This document shows, in pieces, positions 40,296 to 42,660 of a stretch of DNA of 42,660 bases (the stretch's first letter is position 1; each line of letters starts with the position of its first letter). Origin of the DNA: CALELM01 sp045617105 (lineage in GTDB: Bacteria > Bacillota > Negativicutes > Selenomonadales > Selenomonadaceae). The stretch is from positions 1-42,660 of the forward strand of contig JAZLHW010000134.1 of NCBI GenBank assembly GCA_045617105.1. Direction: 5' to 3'. Below the pieces are notes generated by a model that saw only the letters and a list, made by a program, of their open reading frames with translations, was not told the origin of the DNA and did not search any database. A program made the translations under genes and the position numbers.

Positions 40296-41966
40296 ATGGC
40301 AAAGTTTTATCCTACCATTGACAAGAATTTTCACAGCAGTGATGGAGAACAGCTGGTCTATACTGCCTTGCAGAAAGGGCTTTCTGACCAGTACACAGTA
40401 TTTCATTCCTTCGTTTGGCTTGGAAACGAAAAGCAACGGCGCAGCGAAGGCGAAGCAGATTTTGTTATCCTGCATCCATCACTTGGTATCCTTTCCATCG
40501 AAGTCAAAGCAGGAGGAATTGCCTACCGTGAAGGCAACTGGATACAGATCAACCGTTACACGAAAGAGGAAAAAGTAATTGACCCCTTGGGGCAAGCGGC
40601 AGAAAGCCAGCACCACATCATCAATCTGCTCCGCAAGCGGCTGCCAAACCTGCCTATGTACCCCATCGTCGGCCGTGCGGCTTGGTTCACATCCGTAGTA
40701 TTGGACAGGAAGCTTCCCCTGCCTCCTTCCGCAGCACCTGCCATTTTGCTTGATGAAACCAACTTGGATCATCCGGAAGAAGGGATCAAAACGGCATTTG
40801 CTTTTTGGAAGAAAAACCTGAATGCCGGAAAGACGGAACTATCTCCCGCTCAGTTTGCTCAAGTAACAGATGCCCTCATGCCCAGTTTCCGTATAGCTCC
40901 GGCAATCAGCAGCATCATCAGGGAGAACAGCGAGCATTATGTCCGCATGACAAACCAGCAAGCGGCCATTTTGGAATTTTTAGGAGAACAACCCACTGCC
41001 GCCATACATGGTCCGGCAGGTACAGGAAAAACCCTTCTCGCCGTAGAAAAGGCTCGAAGCCTATCACGCTTGGGAAAGAAAACGCTGTACCTTTGCTTCA
41101 ATGAATTTCTGTTGGAATCCCTGCGAAAAGCCCATCCCAACGACAAATGCATCACCTTTCACAATGTCCGCACCCTTGGGCAGGAAATTCTTGGACGAGA
41201 GGATATTCCCATTGATAAAATCGTAGCCGCATTTGAAGAATACCTTGACACGGAATACGATGACAGCCTATGGCCTTATCCCAATATCATTATAGACGAG
41301 GCGCAAGACCTCTCCGATACGCTCCTTGAACACCTGTCTTATCTCATGGACATTTCCGGCGGTGTTTTCTATACCTTCTATGACCGCAACCAAGCCATTA
41401 TGAAGAAAGAACCGTCTAAGTGGATCGATGAACACGCCGACTGCCGACTGGTGCTTTACCGCAACTGCCGCAATACTTCAGAAATTGCGCAACTTATCAG
41501 TGGCTTAGTGCCAGTGAGGGAGGATAGCTATATCAACGATATTCACGGGAACAAACCAAAAAGCTTTGTATACAAGAACGGAAAAGAACTTCAATCCATT
41601 GCCGCCAACTTCGTCAAAGATATGATGAAAAACGGTCTTAAAGTTGAGGATATTGCCATTCTCAGCATACATCGCACAGAGACAAATCCGCTCCATGAAA
41701 TTGCTGCCTTGGCTGGAATCCCCCTTTCCGAAAAAAGAGAACCTAACAAGGTATGGTTTACTTCTATTCGCAAATTCAAGGGATTGGAGGCTCAGGCTGT
41801 TCTCATTGTGGATTTCCGCTTTAGCGAAATAGACAGCGAACTTAGCAGACGTATTTTCTATGTTGGCTGTTCACGAGCAAATGCGTATTTGCAAGCGGCA
41901 CTTTTTAAGGATACCGAAAAAATAAAAGATGCCGAGCTCTTGAAAAAACTTGGCATCCGACCTTGA
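40296..41966 (+). CDS. NERD nuclease-domain / SF1 helicase fusion protein
   Basis: A 556-aa protein. Residues about 10-115 are a NERD (nuclease-related) domain with PD-(D/E)xK-like residues: E51/E53/D55 in EGEADFVIL and E69-K71 in SIEVKAG. A linker leads to a superfamily 1 helicase: Walker A GPAGTGKT (239-246), DEAQD (334-338), and the C-terminal GLEAQAVLIVDF and RRIFYVGCSRA motifs. It could bind, unwind and cut DNA. Similar nuclease-helicase fusions occur in phage-defence and repair settings. The ATG follows AAGGAGGG by 6 nt. It appears monocistronic; no methylase or other defence gene adjoins it. Confidence 0.92.
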   Translation: MAKFYPTIDKNFHSSDGEQLVYTALQKGLSDQYTVFHSFVWLGNEKQRRSEGEADFVILHPSLGILSIEVKAGGIAYREGNWIQINRYTKEEKVIDPLGQAAESQHHIINLLRKRLPNLPMYPIVGRAAWFTSVVLDRKLPLPPSAAPAILLDETNLDHPEEGIKTAFAFWKKNLNAGKTELSPAQFAQVTDALMPSFRIAPAISSIIRENSEHYVRMTNQQAAILEFLGEQPTAAIHGPAGTGKTLLAVEKARSLSRLGKKTLYLCFNEFLLESLRKAHPNDKCITFHNVRTLGQEILGREDIPIDKIVAAFEEYLDTEYDDSLWPYPNIIIDEAQDLSDTLLEHLSYLMDISGGVFYTFYDRNQAIMKKEPSKWIDEHADCRLVLYRNCRNTSEIAQLISGLVPVREDSYINDIHGNKPKSFVYKNGKELQSIAANFVKDMMKNGLKVEDIAILSIHRTETNPLHEIAALAGIPLSEKREPNKVWFTSIRKFKGLEAQAVLIVDFRFSEIDSELSRRIFYVGCSRANAYLQAALFKDTEKIKDAELLKKLGIRP

Positions 41967-42043
41967 TATACAGCCATGCAGGTTATCCACAGTAACCTTC
42001 TCCGTTCACAGTCCATCCAGAAATTATCCTCTACCACATAGCC

Positions 42044-42089
42044 AAGAATCCGATACGGCAATCATCTCCACCGCACCGGATTCTTTTTT
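42044..42089. terminator. Terminator after the NERD-helicase gene
   Basis: AAGAATCCG / CGGATTCTT arms around a 24-nt loop, followed by T5 on the plus strand; on the minus strand it may also serve the DUF1232 gene. The large loop lowers confidence. Confidence 0.6.
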
Positions 42090-42140
42090 ATCGCCAATAT
42101 GAGAAAATTTGACCTCATGCACTTCAAGACTTCACGCCAT

Positions 42141-42563
42141 TCAGCACGATTCCTCATCGCTCTCAAGCTTCGCCAGAGCCTTCACGCCAAACAGAGCCTT
42201 GATTCTTCCTCGTGCCTGTGCCTTGATATCCTCTGTAATGTACATCTGTGCCAAGAGAAGCGCCACACCGATTGCCGCAGCATCGTCAGTATAACCAACA
42301 ACAGGCGCTAAATCAGGAATGAAATCAATGGGCGAAATCAAATATCCCAAAGCGCCATAGATACCAGCCTTGACCTTCATAGGGCAATCCGGCGATTGGG
42401 CAACGTAATACAACTGCAATGCCTTGTAGACGAGCGTGATTCCAATAGATGCCACGTTGCCTTTTATCTTATCCCACAGCCCGTCATCGGAGTATTCCTT
42501 GGCATATTCCCCCATATCAACATCACGAAAATCTTCTTCACTGACCTTTTCAAACGCATTCAT
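42141..42563 (-). CDS. DUF1232 (YkvA-like) protein
   Basis: A 140-aa protein. The DUF1232 signature is near the middle: GALGYLISPIDFIPDLAPVVGYTDDAAAIGVAL, a hydrophobic segment likely to associate with the membrane. An acidic N-terminal stretch (EEDFRDVDMGEYAKEYSDD) and a basic C-terminal helix (KAQARGRIKALFG) flank it. The ATG at 42563 follows GGAGG by 9 nt; the longer frame upstream lacks a ribosome site. Function is unknown. Confidence 0.88.
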   Translation of the reverse strand: MNAFEKVSEEDFRDVDMGEYAKEYSDDGLWDKIKGNVASIGITLVYKALQLYYVAQSPDCPMKVKAGIYGALGYLISPIDFIPDLAPVVGYTDDAAAIGVALLLAQMYITEDIKAQARGRIKALFGVKALAKLESDEESC

Positions 42564-42660
42564 ACATCCATACCTCCTATACTTATCTCCAAATATCATA
42601 TCGTAATATGACAAAGAACAATTTCGTACCTTTTTATCCCTGCTTATCCTCTGACCCAAA

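Noticed and set aside
40192..40578. 128-codon frame beginning MPEEYGRRKPFG
   Set aside because: Most of it overlaps the NERD-helicase gene in another frame. The first ~30 codons could be a tiny gene or leader peptide, but nothing supports it beyond a weak ribosome site.
1..42660. CRISPR array, prophage, rRNA
   Set aside because: No regularly spaced repeats, phage structural genes or rRNA sequence was seen in the window.

Overview
The window looks like a chromosomal segment from a diderm Firmicute of the Negativicutes, most likely Selenomonadaceae (Selenomonas/Mitsuokella-like). Low-GC Firmicute signatures are present (Ala-type T-box leader, IreB, DUF1292, Asp23/AmaP, reverse rubrerythrin, single-chain PurL, strong GGAGG ribosome sites). 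They occur together with an outer-membrane autotransporter beta-barrel, which only diderm bacteria need. Genus is an inference; I ran no searches.

Layout. 1-2116: 3' part of an autotransporter. 2197-4083: an L-lactate/2-hydroxyacid dehydrogenase and a DUF2156 protein. 4199-8895 (minus): yhcH-like gene, purL and an orphan dhaM, ending at a terminator. 9032-10971 (plus): a divergent promoter, a T-box riboswitch with a probable alanine specifier, an Lrp/AsnC regulator and a class I aminotransferase. 11047-12837: a FIST-GGDEF diguanylate cyclase. 13132-14828 (minus): the conserved ireB-ruvX-DUF1292 operon followed by a DUF4160/DUF2442 pair. 14968-15348: a NifX/NifB-like protein. 15440-15848: five tRNA genes (Asp-Gly-Cys-Gly-Cys), with the Gly-Cys unit duplicated.

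15915-19371 is an accessory patch. It has two paralogous secreted proteins of unknown family flanking an LRAT-like protein that has lost its catalytic residues, then an AT-rich toxin-antitoxin-like pair (unknown protein plus a YgiT/MqsA-type zinc-finger HTH protein) with a clear promoter and a perfect palindromic operator.

19547-32653 is a long minus-strand housekeeping run: mltG, O-methyltransferase, U32 peptidase, acylphosphatase, aroQ, M24 peptidase, efp, then Asp23, AmaP, DUF2273, nusB, then xseA, xseB, ispA, dxs and a beta-CASP MBL protein. Internal terminators after efp and after nusB split it into transcription units. 32764-35506 holds two radical SAM genes. 35641-39975 is bracketed by two direct copies of a ~97-bp repeat and contains reverse rubrerythrin, a coiled-coil protein coupled to a GT41 (O-GlcNAc-transferase-like) glycosyltransferase, and a membrane metallophosphoesterase. 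40296-41966 is a NERD-nuclease/SF1-helicase fusion, a plausible defence or DNA-repair gene, and 42141-42563 is a DUF1232 protein.

The stretches with most unexplained content are the 15.9-19.4 kb patch, the T-box unit at 9.0-11.0 kb, and the repeat-bounded segment running into the NERD helicase (35.6-42.0 kb).
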